A DNA stretch of 64,000 nt from Arthrobacter sp. AFG7.2. GTDB taxonomy: Bacteria; Actinomycetota; Actinomycetes; Actinomycetales; Micrococcaceae. The stretch lies in contig NZ_PJMB01000010.1 of the NCBI RefSeq assembly GCF_002892835.1, forward strand, positions 62,001 to 126,000, in the 5' to 3' direction. Positions within the stretch are counted from its first letter, which is position 1, and every line of letters starts with the position of its first letter. Below the pieces are notes generated by a model. That model saw nothing but the letters and a program-made list of their open reading frames with translations. It had not been told where the DNA came from and did not search any database. Made by a program: the position numbers and the translations under genes. Shown one piece after another: positions 8,344 through 17,004 of the stretch.

Positions 8344-8450
8344 CGTTGCCCTGCACGGGGCAACGGAGTGTTGATGAAGTCCGCTAAAATCGACGGGCTA
8401 CGGGCGGGGTTGTTGCCGCATCTACGTTGTAGACTTTACCCGTAGACTAC
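8344..8450. promoter_or_regulatory. Intergenic dyads upstream of the TetR gene, candidate operators
   Basis: Three symmetric elements lie in the 234-base divergent region. CGTTGCCC (8344-8351) pairs with GGGCAACG (8358-8365). TCTAC-GTT-GTAGA occupies 8421-8433, and GTAG-A-CTAC occupies 8442-8450, one helical turn further on. The last two share the GTAGA core and are likely binding sites for the adjacent TetR protein, or for another dimeric regulator. This is inference from symmetry and position. Confidence 0.5.
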
Positions 8451-8519
8451 CTATCCGGCAAGCGTGTGGATTTACTCACAGGAACGCTTGGCCGGGCAAC
8501 AGCCAACAGGACGGAAATC

Positions 8520-9230
8520 ATGGGCTCCCCGAAGACCTCCGCCGCAGGCGGGACCGCTCGAAAGGCTCCGCTCAGCAGGGAACTTGTGCTGACCAAAGCG
8601 CTCGAAGTGGTTGACGAGGAGGGCCTGGACGCGCTGACCATGCGCCGCCTGGGCCAGGAGCTGGGCCGTGACCCGATGAGCCTCTACCGCTACGCCGAGA
8701 ACCGTGCTGCGTTGCTGGACGGCGTCTCCGAACTGGTCCTCAACGAACTCCCCATCGAGCCTGATGATCCTGACTGGAAAGCACAGTTGCGCCTCATCGC
8801 GCACAATCTGCGGAGCCTGGCGCTGGAGCACCCCAACGTGGTTCCGCTGCTGGTGACACGGCCGCTCTCGACCCCCCTGGGGCTAAGACCGCTGGGTACC
8901 TTGCGTCCCCTTGAACAGATCCTGTCCCTGCTTATTGGCGCAGGGTTCAGCCCCGCCGGAGCCCTCCACGTTTACCGTGCGTACTACGGTTTCCTGTACG
9001 GCCATATCCTGAACGAGCTCCAGGAATTCGTGGTGGACCCGGAGGAAAACGAAGTCCTGCTGCGGCTGGGACTGCACCGGCTGCCGGCCAAGGAGTTTCC
9101 CCGGCTCCGTGCGCTGGCCCCTGCGCTGGCTGAATACGATGGCTCGGCAGAACTGGACCAGGGCATCACCATCCTGCTGTCCGGGCTTGAAACCCAGCTT
9201 TCCCTTACCGGCGCAAACCCAACGGACTAA
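8520..9230 (+). CDS. TetR-family transcriptional regulator with tetracycline-repressor-like C-terminal domain
   Basis: With the ATG at 8520 the product is 236 residues; AGGACGG seven bases upstream supports this start over an in-frame ATG at 8466. Residues about 18-65 form the TetR helix-turn-helix (LTMRRLGQELGRDPMSLYRYAENRAALLDGV). The remainder resembles the TetR_C all-alpha dimer and ligand domain. The ligand is unknown. Candidate sites TCTACgttGTAGA and GTAGaCTAC lie just upstream, so it may repress itself and possibly the divergent 84-residue gene. Confidence 0.88.
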   Translation: MGSPKTSAAGGTARKAPLSRELVLTKALEVVDEEGLDALTMRRLGQELGRDPMSLYRYAENRAALLDGVSELVLNELPIEPDDPDWKAQLRLIAHNLRSLALEHPNVVPLLVTRPLSTPLGLRPLGTLRPLEQILSLLIGAGFSPAGALHVYRAYYGFLYGHILNELQEFVVDPEENEVLLRLGLHRLPAKEFPRLRALAPALAEYDGSAELDQGITILLSGLETQLSLTGANPTD

Positions 9231-9284
9231 TCGGACCCTCAACCTGGCGGCCCGAAACCGTCAGCCGGAGCACGGGTGACGTGG

Positions 9285-9749
9285 CTATTCGAAGGAAGCC
9301 CGGCGCTTGTCCTGTGCCCGCGTGGCCCAGACATCCGGGCGGTTTACCTTGAACCGGCGGCCCGTGAGCGCGCGGGCCGACAGGCGGATGTAGTTCGCCT
9401 TTTCTCCCGGCTGCCACGGCTCGAGTCCGAGGCTGTCCACGGCGTCCTTGTCCCCCTGGTCCTGGATGACCTCGGTATCGCCGCGCAGCACCACGCTCCA
9501 GGCCTCTTCGCTGCTGGGATCATAGCCATCGATCTCCAACGCCGCAGGCCTCTCCGACAGGGCACTCCACAACTTGGTTACCCCGGCGGTGCGGAACGCG
9601 ATGCTTCGGCGGTGCACGACGTAGTTGATCGGGAAGATCTCGGGGTGGCCATCAACCACCAGCGCAAGGCGGCCGACAGCGTCGTTCTCCAGAAGTTCCC
9701 AGCATTCGTCAAAGGTCAGGTTGTCATTCGGCTGCGTCTGCGAGTCCAT
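9285..9749 (-). CDS. PPOX-class (FMN/F420-binding split barrel) flavoprotein
   Basis: A 154-residue protein from the ATG at 9749, preceded by AAGGTG. The pattern LTFDECWELLENDAVGRLAL, PINYVVHRRSIAFRT, GVTKLWSAL and AWSVVLRGDTEVI is that of the pyridoxamine 5'-phosphate oxidase-related split barrel, common as several paralogues in actinobacteria. Members bind FMN or F420 and act as reductases or cofactor-binding proteins; the reaction here is not known. It is transcribed leftward, downstream of pabC on the same strand, with a 66-base gap. Confidence 0.82.
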   Translation of the reverse strand: MDSQTQPNDNLTFDECWELLENDAVGRLALVVDGHPEIFPINYVVHRRSIAFRTAGVTKLWSALSERPAALEIDGYDPSSEEAWSVVLRGDTEVIQDQGDKDAVDSLGLEPWQPGEKANYIRLSARALTGRRFKVNRPDVWATRAQDKRRASFE

Positions 9750-9815
9750 GAACCACACCTTACGGCCACTGCACCCAAGGAACCTAGGTCCGGACGCAGC
9801 AAAACGCAGGTCCTT

Positions 9816-10745
9816 TTACTGGATGCCGGAGAACAACCCGTTCAGCTCAGCGGTGAGTTCTTTCTGCAACGACGGAGTGCCGATCGCCTTGCCATCGATA
9901 TGGTTGACCGGTGCCAGCAGGCGGACACTCGAGATCAGCCAGACAGCGTCGGCATCCAGCAGGTCCTGTGGCTCAAGCGGCCCGTAGCCCAGTTCCCAGC
10001 CCGCCGCTTTTGCCGCCGTGAACAGCGCCCCCTGCGAGGTGCCCGGGAGGATTCCACTGTCCAGCTGAGGGGTGATGAGGCGCTTGACTGCAGTGCCGTC
10101 GTCGGACGTTTCAACATGGGCGAGCAGCACGGTGGAGGTGGGGCCTTCAAGCACGCGCCCGTCGGAGGAAATAAAGATGACGTCGTCGGCGCCCTGTTTG
10201 CGCGCGTGGCGGAGCGCTGCCATGTTCACCGCATAGGAGAGGGTCTTCGCCCCGAGCAGCAGCCAGGGGGCGCGCTCGGCAACGTCACTGTCATAGCCCC
10301 GGTCCAGGAGGATGACGTCGAGGCCTGTCTCCCGCTGGTGCCGTGCAAGCGTGCCGGCCGCGGACACCTGAACCCAGGCTGTGGGAGAAGAAGCGCCCTC
10401 CACGCCACGGGTCACCACCAGCTTGACCACCAGCTCCTCGCCGGACGCATCTGCGGGAGGATGCTGGGACCGGTGCCCGCCAAGTGCTGCTGCGATGGCA
10501 CGGCGCCACGCCTCCCCGCTCGGGATCTCCAGGTCGAGTGCCTCTGCGGAGCCGGCGAGGCGGTCCAGGTGGGCCTGGATCTTCCGCACCGTGCCGCCTG
10601 TGGCCAGCATGGTTTCGAAGATGCCGTCCCCGCGGGTGGCGCCCTGGTCAGTCACCAGGAGCTGGGGCTTGGAGGCATCGGCGGTCCGGCCCTCCGGGAA
10701 GGCGGTATCGAGGAAAACAAGAACCACGGGAGCTGGAGAGGTCAT
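9816..10745 (-). CDS. pabC: Aminodeoxychorismate lyase / class IV aminotransferase
   Basis: A 309-residue PLP fold-type IV protein. The N-terminal TDQGATRGDGIFETML block (32-47), Lys167 in LLGAKTLSYAVNMAA as the expected Schiff-base lysine, and the RVLEGPTSTVLL phosphate-binding segment (198-209) are present. PabC releases pyruvate from aminodeoxychorismate to give p-aminobenzoate for folate. The assignment over branched-chain or D-amino-acid aminotransferases is supported by a pabB-type gene in the same window at 23885, although unlinked. It is divergent from cardiolipin synthase with 42 bases between starts. Confidence 0.8.
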   Translation of the reverse strand: MTSPAPVVLVFLDTAFPEGRTADASKPQLLVTDQGATRGDGIFETMLATGGTVRKIQAHLDRLAGSAEALDLEIPSGEAWRRAIAAALGGHRSQHPPADASGEELVVKLVVTRGVEGASSPTAWVQVSAAGTLARHQRETGLDVILLDRGYDSDVAERAPWLLLGAKTLSYAVNMAALRHARKQGADDVIFISSDGRVLEGPTSTVLLAHVETSDDGTAVKRLITPQLDSGILPGTSQGALFTAAKAAGWELGYGPLEPQDLLDADAVWLISSVRLLAPVNHIDGKAIGTPSLQKELTAELNGLFSGIQ

Positions 10746-10787
10746 GGCTCCAGCTTAGTGCGGCGCCGCACGGATAAGCTGGGCAGA

Positions 10788-12317
10788 GTGCCCTGGCAGG
10801 AAACGGTCCGCCGGGAGCCCATCCTTCGGGGGTTTATTTACGTGTTGTGGCCATTTTCGCTTGCCGGCACCGCACCTGCGTGGGTTGTGGTGCTGCTGGG
10901 CGTCGCCGACCTCATCATCAGGATATTGGCCCTGGGAATCATTCCGGGGAACAGGCGGCCCACCACCGCGATGGCATGGCTGCTGGGCATCTTCTTCGTC
11001 CCGTTCGTGGGCATCATCCTGTTCCTGCTCTTCGGCAACTTCAAGCTGTCCAGCCGCCGCCGGGAGCAGCAGCAGCAGGTGAACGAACGGGTACGGGCCG
11101 GAACGTCGTCGCTCTCCGCCGTCGAGAGCAGTTATCCGGGACCGGAGTGGGTCAAGTCCGCAGCCGAGCTGAACCGCAGGCTCGGGTCCCTGCCCATGGT
11201 GGACGGCAACTCCGTGGACCTGATCCCCGGGTATCCGGACTCCATCTTCGAGATGACCGCGGCGGTCCGGAAGGCCAGGAAGTTCGTCAACGCCGAGTTT
11301 TACATCATGAGCACGGACCACATCACTGATGAACTGCTCACTGCCCTCGAGGAAGCAGCCGAGCGCGGCGTGGAAGTCCGCGTGCTGTTCGACCACATCG
11401 GAACCCTGCGTGTCCAGGGTTACCGGAAGCTCCTCAAACGCCTCCGCGCGGGCAAAATCCAGTGGAAACGCATGCTCCCACTCCTGCCCATCCACGGGCA
11501 GTGGCGCCGGCCGGACCTGCGCAACCACCGCAAAATCATGGTGATCGACGGCGAAATCGCCTTTACCGGCTCGCAGAACCTGATCGAGCCCTCCTACAAC
11601 AACCCCCGGCACCGCAAGGCAGGCCGGGAATGGGTGGAGCTGATGGCGTGCCTGCGCGGGCCGATCGTCACCACCCTGAACGTTGTCTTCGCCACGGACT
11701 GGCTGAGCGAAACCGATGAATCGCTGGAGCACCAGCTGCAGCTGCCGTCGGACCCGAATCCCGGAAATGTCACGGCGCAGGTGGTCCCGAGCGGACCCGG
11801 CTTCATCACCGAGAACAATTTGCGGCTCTTCAACACGCTCATCTACTCGGCGCAGCACCGGATCTCGATCTGCAGCCCGTACTTCGTCCCGGACGATTCG
11901 CTGCTTTACGCCATCACCACCGCCGCGCAGCGCGGCGTGGATGTGGAACTGTTCGTGTCCGAAAAGGGCGACCAGTTCCTGGTCCACCACGCCCAGCGTT
12001 CCTACTACGAGGCGCTGCTGGAAGCCGGAGTCCGGATCTACCTGTACAAGGCCCCGTTCGTGCTCCACGCCAAGCACTTCACCATTGACGACGAGGTCGC
12101 GGTCCTGGGCTCCAGCAACATGGACATGCGCTCCTTTTCCCTCAATATGGAGGTGTCCGTGATGCTGCTGGGCGAGGACATCGTCACCAAGATGCGGGCG
12201 GTTGAGGACACGTACCGGGACATTTCACACGAGCTGAAACTGACGGACTGGGTCAATCGGCCTCTGGCAGCGCGGTACGTGGACAACGTGGCAAGGCTGA
12301 CCGCAACGGTCCAGTAG
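10788..12317 (+). CDS. cls: Cardiolipin synthase, two-HKD phospholipase D family
   Basis: A 509-residue membrane enzyme that joins two phosphatidylglycerol molecules. Two N-terminal helices (about 15-50 and 60-83) precede two HKD motifs: His247, Lys249 and Asp254 in HRKIMVID, and His427, Lys429 and Asp434 in HAKHFTID, each followed by the GS-N motif. Length and order match bacterial ClsA-type enzymes. I take the GTG at 10788 as start because the protein then begins a few residues before the first helix; the frame stays open upstream only because it runs antisense to pabC and the PPOX gene. Confidence 0.93.
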   Translation: MPWQETVRREPILRGFIYVLWPFSLAGTAPAWVVVLLGVADLIIRILALGIIPGNRRPTTAMAWLLGIFFVPFVGIILFLLFGNFKLSSRRREQQQQVNERVRAGTSSLSAVESSYPGPEWVKSAAELNRRLGSLPMVDGNSVDLIPGYPDSIFEMTAAVRKARKFVNAEFYIMSTDHITDELLTALEEAAERGVEVRVLFDHIGTLRVQGYRKLLKRLRAGKIQWKRMLPLLPIHGQWRRPDLRNHRKIMVIDGEIAFTGSQNLIEPSYNNPRHRKAGREWVELMACLRGPIVTTLNVVFATDWLSETDESLEHQLQLPSDPNPGNVTAQVVPSGPGFITENNLRLFNTLIYSAQHRISICSPYFVPDDSLLYAITTAAQRGVDVELFVSEKGDQFLVHHAQRSYYEALLEAGVRIYLYKAPFVLHAKHFTIDDEVAVLGSSNMDMRSFSLNMEVSVMLLGEDIVTKMRAVEDTYRDISHELKLTDWVNRPLAARYVDNVARLTATVQ

Positions 12318-12337
12318 CAGCGCTGCCTGCCGTCCGG

Positions 12338-13612
12338 CTACTCGTCGGCGGCCACGCGTTCGTCATCGCCGCGGTTGGCATGTTCCGGCCGGCCGCCTGG
12401 ACGGTACGCGGAGGTGCCGGCAGCAAGGACCGCCACTGTCAGCACACAGCTGCCGATCATAACGCTGACCATCGACAGGGCGCTTCCGCCCAGCAGCCCC
12501 ACCAAGGGGCTTACGAGGCCTGCCACCCCCGACTGCAGGGCTCCGATGACCGCTGCGGCGGTTCCGGCCATATGGCCGAAGTTATGGAGGGCAAGGACAG
12601 AGGCGTTGGCCGGAATCATTCCCTGCGCACCCAGCACGAGCCAGAGCCCTGCCATCAGCCCCCCCACACCGCCAGTGCCTGTGGCCACAGCCGCCAGCAG
12701 CAGTAGGGCAAGGGCCAGTTGGACAAGGACGGCAGCGCGCAGGAGGCGGACCGGCGGAAACTTCCGGACCAGGGCGGCATTGAGCTGCGCCGAGAGTACC
12801 AGCGCCGCACCGTTGAAGGCGAAGGCGAGGGCGAACTGCTGCTCGGTGAAGCCGTACTCGTTTTGGAAAACGAAGGGGGAACCCACCACGTAGCTCATGA
12901 TCAGGGCCAGTCCGAGCCCCGGTATGACGGCCAGTGCCATGAAGTGTTTGTCCCGCAGGAGCAGCCAGTAGGCACCGGCAACATGCCTGGGCCGGCCAGG
13001 GCTGCGACTCTCCGGCGGCAGGGTTTCGGGCATGTACTTCCCCACGATGGCCACCAGGACAACGCCGATGAGTGCCAGGACGTAGAAGACGGCACGCCAG
13101 TGCCAGAGTCCCGCCACGGCCTGGCCCACGGTGGGCGCAAAGAGGGGAGCGACGCCGATTACCAGCATCAGGCGGGACAGCAGTCGGGCTGCTTCGGAGC
13201 CAGTGAAGCGGTCCCGGATGACGGCGATTGCCACTACCGCCGCGGCAGCATTGAAGAAACCCTGCAGGACGCGCAACCCGGTCAACGTTTCGATGTTGGG
13301 CGTGATGGAGCAGAGCAGCGAGATCACCACGTGCAGGGAGATGCCGATGACCAGCGGCAGCCGCCGGCCGAACCGGTCCGAGAACGGGCCGATGACCAGC
13401 TGGCCTATCCCGCCGCCGAGGAGGGTTCCGGACAGCGTCAGCTGGGCCGCGGCCCGGGTGGTTTCAAGATCCTCCACCACGGCAGGCAGCGATGGCAGGT
13501 ACATGTCTGTCGTCACGGCCGGAAGCGCGGCCAGGGCACCCAGCATCAGCACATACTTGATGCTGCTGCGGGGTGCCTGGGGGCTGGAAATTGTGGGGTG
13601 TGTGTCCGTCAC
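12338..13612 (-). CDS. Bcr/CflA-type MFS multidrug efflux transporter
   Basis: A 424-residue protein with about twelve membrane helices. The DMYLPSLPAVVEDL segment in helix 1, the GQLVIGPFSDRFGRRLPLVIG motif A between helices 2 and 3, and the RVLQGFFNAAAAVVAIAVIRD stretch are those of the drug-proton antiporter 12-helix Bcr/CflA group. Likely substrates are bicyclomycin-, chloramphenicol- or sulfonamide-like compounds, which cannot be settled from sequence. It converges with cls, with only 20 bases between stops, and is followed upstream by a 207-base gap. Confidence 0.88.
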   Translation of the reverse strand: MTDTHPTISSPQAPRSSIKYVLMLGALAALPAVTTDMYLPSLPAVVEDLETTRAAAQLTLSGTLLGGGIGQLVIGPFSDRFGRRLPLVIGISLHVVISLLCSITPNIETLTGLRVLQGFFNAAAAVVAIAVIRDRFTGSEAARLLSRLMLVIGVAPLFAPTVGQAVAGLWHWRAVFYVLALIGVVLVAIVGKYMPETLPPESRSPGRPRHVAGAYWLLLRDKHFMALAVIPGLGLALIMSYVVGSPFVFQNEYGFTEQQFALAFAFNGAALVLSAQLNAALVRKFPPVRLLRAAVLVQLALALLLLAAVATGTGGVGGLMAGLWLVLGAQGMIPANASVLALHNFGHMAGTAAAVIGALQSGVAGLVSPLVGLLGGSALSMVSVMIGSCVLTVAVLAAGTSAYRPGGRPEHANRGDDERVAADE

Positions 13613-13786
13613 GCGGCAATACCTTACTGTGTGGAAGCACTGAGGATCGGCCCGCCGCGTGGCTTGAGCGGTTCAGCTGGCTGGTTCGGGTGTTTCACGG
13701 ATTCCCAGGTCTGCCCGTAAGGCATGTGGTCACTGGGCTCAACTGTGAAGTGGCCGGCACCACCCTTTGTCACGAGGATACCCCTG

Positions 13787-13811
13787 CCGGGGCGCGGGAA
13801 GAGCGCCCCGG
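13787..13811. terminator. GC-rich hairpin downstream of the GH3 gene
   Basis: CCGGGGCGC at 13787-13795 pairs with GCGCCCCGG at 13803-13811 across a 7-base loop, nine bases past the GH3 stop on the minus strand. No U-tract follows in either direction, so it may act as a Rho-assisted or RNA-stability element rather than an intrinsic terminator. The rest of the 207-base gap up to 13612 shows nothing else. Confidence 0.4.
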
Positions 13812-13819
13812 CCGGTATG

Positions 13820-16183
13820 TCACGTGGCCGGCGTGACCTCGACGCTGCAGTGCAGCCGACGCGTGTGGTCCACGGATCGGGTTTCGCCGGCCAGGGTGAC
13901 AGCAGCCGTCAGCCGGATGTCTCCGCTGGAGGCACCGAAACCGAGCTGAAGGTCGCCGGGCTCGACGATCCGTTGTCCGTCGCGTCCCGTGAAGGAGGCG
14001 ACGTCGGCCGGAACCGTGAAGGCCACGCGTGCCGAGGCCCCCGGTTCCAGGGGGACGCGGGCATATCCCACAAGCCTCAGTTCCGGGCGGACAACTGATG
14101 CCACCGGATCGTGGAGATACAGCTGCACCAGTTCCGTTCCAGCCCGCCCGCCCGTGTTGGTGACCGTGATGCTTGCCTTGGCTTCGCCGTCCACGGAAAT
14201 GGCGGCCGGCCCGTCCAGGCTCAGGCCACTCCATTCAAAAGTGGTGTAGCTGAGCCCGTGGCCGAACGGGAAGGCCGCGGCAGGATCGATGTTGGAGACG
14301 CTGCTGGCTTTAGCCAGGCGCGACGCCAGGTAGGTGGAGGGCTGCGCCCCCGGTCGGGCCGGGATGCTTACAGGCAGCCGCCCGCTGGGGTTGACGCGGC
14401 CGCTGAGGATTCCCGCCACAGCAGGACCGCCTTCCTCGCCGGGGAAGAACGCTTGCACGATCGCTGCCGCATTCTCGACGGCGGAACCCACGGCGTAGGG
14501 GCGGCCCGTGAGGAGGACCAGCACCACGGGCTTGCCGGTGCCGATCAGCAGGTCCAGCAGTTGCTGCTGGACGCCCGGAAGCACCAGGGATTCCGCGTCG
14601 CAGCCTTCGCCGCTGGTGCCCCGGCCGAAGAGGCCGGCACGGTCACCCAACACCGCGACGACGACGTCCGCGTCGGCGGCGGCAGCAACGGCGTCGTCAA
14701 ATCCCTCCGTGGAAGCGCCGTCAACGGAGCATCCGGCGGTGACGGAGATGGCACTATCCGGGAATTCGGCCCGCAGGGCCTGCGCCACGGTGGGCAGTTG
14801 AATGCCCACCGGAACGTCCGGGTGTTGCCCGCCCACGTGGGCTGGAAAGGAGTAGCAGCCGAGGAACGCCTGCGTGTTGTCCCCGTTGGGTCCGACGACG
14901 GCGATGCGGCCGGGGGTGCGCAGCGGCAGGATGCCGTTGTTGCCGGCCAGGACGATTGATTCCTCCGCAACGCGCGCCGCGATCTTGCGGTTTGCGTCGC
15001 TGTCCAGCGTGATGCTTCCCTCCAGACCTTCAGCGTCCTCCAGGTTGGCGTTTTCCAGGGCCGGTGGAACCGCTGACCAGTCCGCATCCAGCAGGCCCAG
15101 TTCAATTTTTTGCACCAGTACGCGGTGCAGGGCGCGGTCTACCATGCTCACGGAGAGGCGGCCGGACTCAATTTCGGTGATCAGGTGCTCGCCGAAAGCG
15201 TGCACGGTGGGAAGTTCGACGTCGACGCCCGCGGACAGTGCGGCGGCTGCAGCTTCCCCGAGGGATCCCGCGACACCATGCAGGTTCTTCAGGAAGGCGA
15301 TGCCGAAGTAGTCAGCCACCACTGTGCCCGAGAAACCCCAGGTGTCCCGGAGGAGCCCGGTGAGCAGGGATGCGTCGGCGGCGGTGGGAACGCCGTCCAT
15401 GTCCGTGTACGCATGCATCACAGAGCGGACACCGGATTCGCGGACTGCCATCTCGAAGGGTGGCAGCAGGACGTCGGCCTGTTCCCGGGCACCGACGGAG
15501 ACCGGAGCCAGGTTCCGCCCGGCCTTGGACGCCGAGTAGCCCACAAAGTGCTTCAGCGTGGCGATGATGCCGCTGCTTTCCAGCCCCTGGATATAGGCAG
15601 TGGCCAGCGTTCCGATGAGGTACGGATCCTCACCGATGGTTTCCTCCACCCGGCCCCAGCGGGCATCGCGGACAACATCGAGGACCGGGGCTAGCCCCTG
15701 GTGCACGCCAACGGAGCGCATGTCCGCACCGATGGCAGCGGACATGGTGCGGATGAGCTCCGGGTTAAATGTGGCTCCCCAGGCAAGGGGCACTGGATAG
15801 GCAGTTGCCTGCCAGGCCGCGAACCCGGCAAGGCATTCTTCATGGACCAGTGCGGGGATGCCGAAGCGGTTGGCGGCGGTGATGCGTTGCTGGGTCCGCT
15901 GGAGCGACAGGGCGCCGAGTGCCGGATCCACAGGCGCCGTACCGAAGGGCCTGGTGAGTTGTCCGAGGCCATGCGGAAGGATCTCGTCCAGGTCGACCGG
16001 AGGGTTCATCTCATTCTGGTGCGGGGCGACTTCGCCGCCTTCGGTGGAGGCGCCGACCCAGACGCCGAAGAGCTGGGCAGTCTTTTCCCGGAGGGTCATG
16101 GCCGCTATCAGGCTGTCGGCGCGTTCCTGCGGGGTGGCTGTGACGTCCCGCCAGGGGGCGGGGTGGGTTGTTGTTTCGGACAT
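13820..16183 (-). CDS. bxlA: GH3 beta-glycosidase, probable intracellular beta-xylosidase (BxlA-like)
   Basis: A 787-residue family 3 glycoside hydrolase with no signal peptide. The order is the N-terminal TIM barrel (20-340) with RWGRVEETIGEDPYL (175-189), KHF (211-213) and the nucleophile Asp291 in TVVADYFG; the C-terminal alpha/beta domain; and a fibronectin III-like domain. It is the last gene of an operon with an importer resembling the Streptomyces xylobiose system BxlEFG, whose GH3 partner BxlA cleaves xylobiose. The ATG lies two bases past the stop of the upstream permease gene. Beta-glucosidase activity is the main alternative; the neighbouring xylanase and esterase favour xylosidase. 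Confidence 0.82.
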   Translation of the reverse strand: MSETTTHPAPWRDVTATPQERADSLIAAMTLREKTAQLFGVWVGASTEGGEVAPHQNEMNPPVDLDEILPHGLGQLTRPFGTAPVDPALGALSLQRTQQRITAANRFGIPALVHEECLAGFAAWQATAYPVPLAWGATFNPELIRTMSAAIGADMRSVGVHQGLAPVLDVVRDARWGRVEETIGEDPYLIGTLATAYIQGLESSGIIATLKHFVGYSASKAGRNLAPVSVGAREQADVLLPPFEMAVRESGVRSVMHAYTDMDGVPTAADASLLTGLLRDTWGFSGTVVADYFGIAFLKNLHGVAGSLGEAAAAALSAGVDVELPTVHAFGEHLITEIESGRLSVSMVDRALHRVLVQKIELGLLDADWSAVPPALENANLEDAEGLEGSITLDSDANRKIAARVAEESIVLAGNNGILPLRTPGRIAVVGPNGDNTQAFLGCYSFPAHVGGQHPDVPVGIQLPTVAQALRAEFPDSAISVTAGCSVDGASTEGFDDAVAAAADADVVVAVLGDRAGLFGRGTSGEGCDAESLVLPGVQQQLLDLLIGTGKPVVLVLLTGRPYAVGSAVENAAAIVQAFFPGEEGGPAVAGILSGRVNPSGRLPVSIPARPGAQPSTYLASRLAKASSVSNIDPAAAFPFGHGLSYTTFEWSGLSLDGPAAISVDGEAKASITVTNTGGRAGTELVQLYLHDPVASVVRPELRLVGYARVPLEPGASARVAFTVPADVASFTGRDGQRIVEPGDLQLGFGASSGDIRLTAAVTLAGETRSVDHTRRLHCSVEVTPAT

Positions 16184-16185
16184 TG

Positions 16186-17004
16186 TTACTTTCCGCCAGC
16201 GCCCATGAGGCCCTGGACAAGCGCGCGGCGCGCGAAGAGGTAGACGAGGAGTACCGGCACCATGGACAAGGTCACCGCGGCCAGCAGGCCGGGGATGTTG
16301 ATGCCGAACTGGGTCTGGAAGTTGAAGAGGCCAAGCGTGACCACCCGGGTGGATTCGGACTGCGTCAGGATCAGCGGGAAAAGGAAGCCGTTCCAGGCCT
16401 GGAGCGCCGAGAACACCGCGATGGTGGACAGGCCGCCCTTGGACAGCGGCAGTACCAGGCGCAGGAAGGCGCGCGCTGGGGTCGCGCCATCCATCGCCAT
16501 GGCCTCATAAAGCTCGGGTGTAATGTCCCGCATGGTTCCGCTGAGGATGATGGTGCAGATCGGCAGGGCAAAGGCTGCGGTGGGGAGGATGACGCCCAGC
16601 AGGTTGTCGTAAAGGCCCACCGTGTTGATGAGGTAGAAGACGGGGACGATGACAGCCTGGGCGGGAATTGCGAGGCCAAGCAGGAAGAGCCGGAAGATGG
16701 CTGACGCGGCGCGGCTCTGGCTCCGGACAATGGCGTAGCTCAACGGCGGCACAAGGAGCAGGACAATGCCCACGACGCCGGCCGTGACGATGACGGTGTT
16801 CAGGAAGTACAGGCCAAATCCGCTGCTGACCGCGTCCACGTAGTTCTGGAGGGTGAAGCTGGCAGGCAGGGAAAGCGGCCCGTTGTCGCCGAACTCGGCG
16901 CGGGTCTGGAACGTCGCGGACAGCATCACGTAGAGCGGAACCGCTACGATGGCCAGCCACATGAAGGCTCCGATGCCGGCGAGGTAATTCGGACGTGTTT
17001 TCAT
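16186..17004 (-). CDS. bxlG: Sugar ABC transporter permease, MalG type (BxlG-like)
   Basis: A 272-residue inner-membrane permease with about six helices. The EAMAMDGATPARAFLRLVLPLSKGGL segment (an EAA loop, EAA---G---------LP) binds the ATPase in carbohydrate uptake-1 transporters. It directly follows its partner permease, with its ATG next to that gene's stop codon. No ATPase gene is present in the operon, so a shared MsiK-type ATPase encoded elsewhere is expected, as in other actinobacterial sugar importers. Specificity for xylobiose is inferred from the GH3 gene and regulators. Confidence 0.88.
   Translation of the reverse strand: MKTRPNYLAGIGAFMWLAIVAVPLYVMLSATFQTRAEFGDNGPLSLPASFTLQNYVDAVSSGFGLYFLNTVIVTAGVVGIVLLLVPPLSYAIVRSQSRAASAIFRLFLLGLAIPAQAVIVPVFYLINTVGLYDNLLGVILPTAAFALPICTIILSGTMRDITPELYEAMAMDGATPARAFLRLVLPLSKGGLSTIAVFSALQAWNGFLFPLILTQSESTRVVTLGLFNFQTQFGINIPGLLAAVTLSMVPVLLVYLFARRALVQGLMGAGGK

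Noticed and set aside
9276-10787. Upstream extension of the cardiolipin synthase frame by about 500 codons
   Set aside because: It runs antisense to the PPOX and pabC genes, has no ribosome site and would place an Arg/Gly-rich stretch before the first membrane helix. The GTG at 10788 fits the family.
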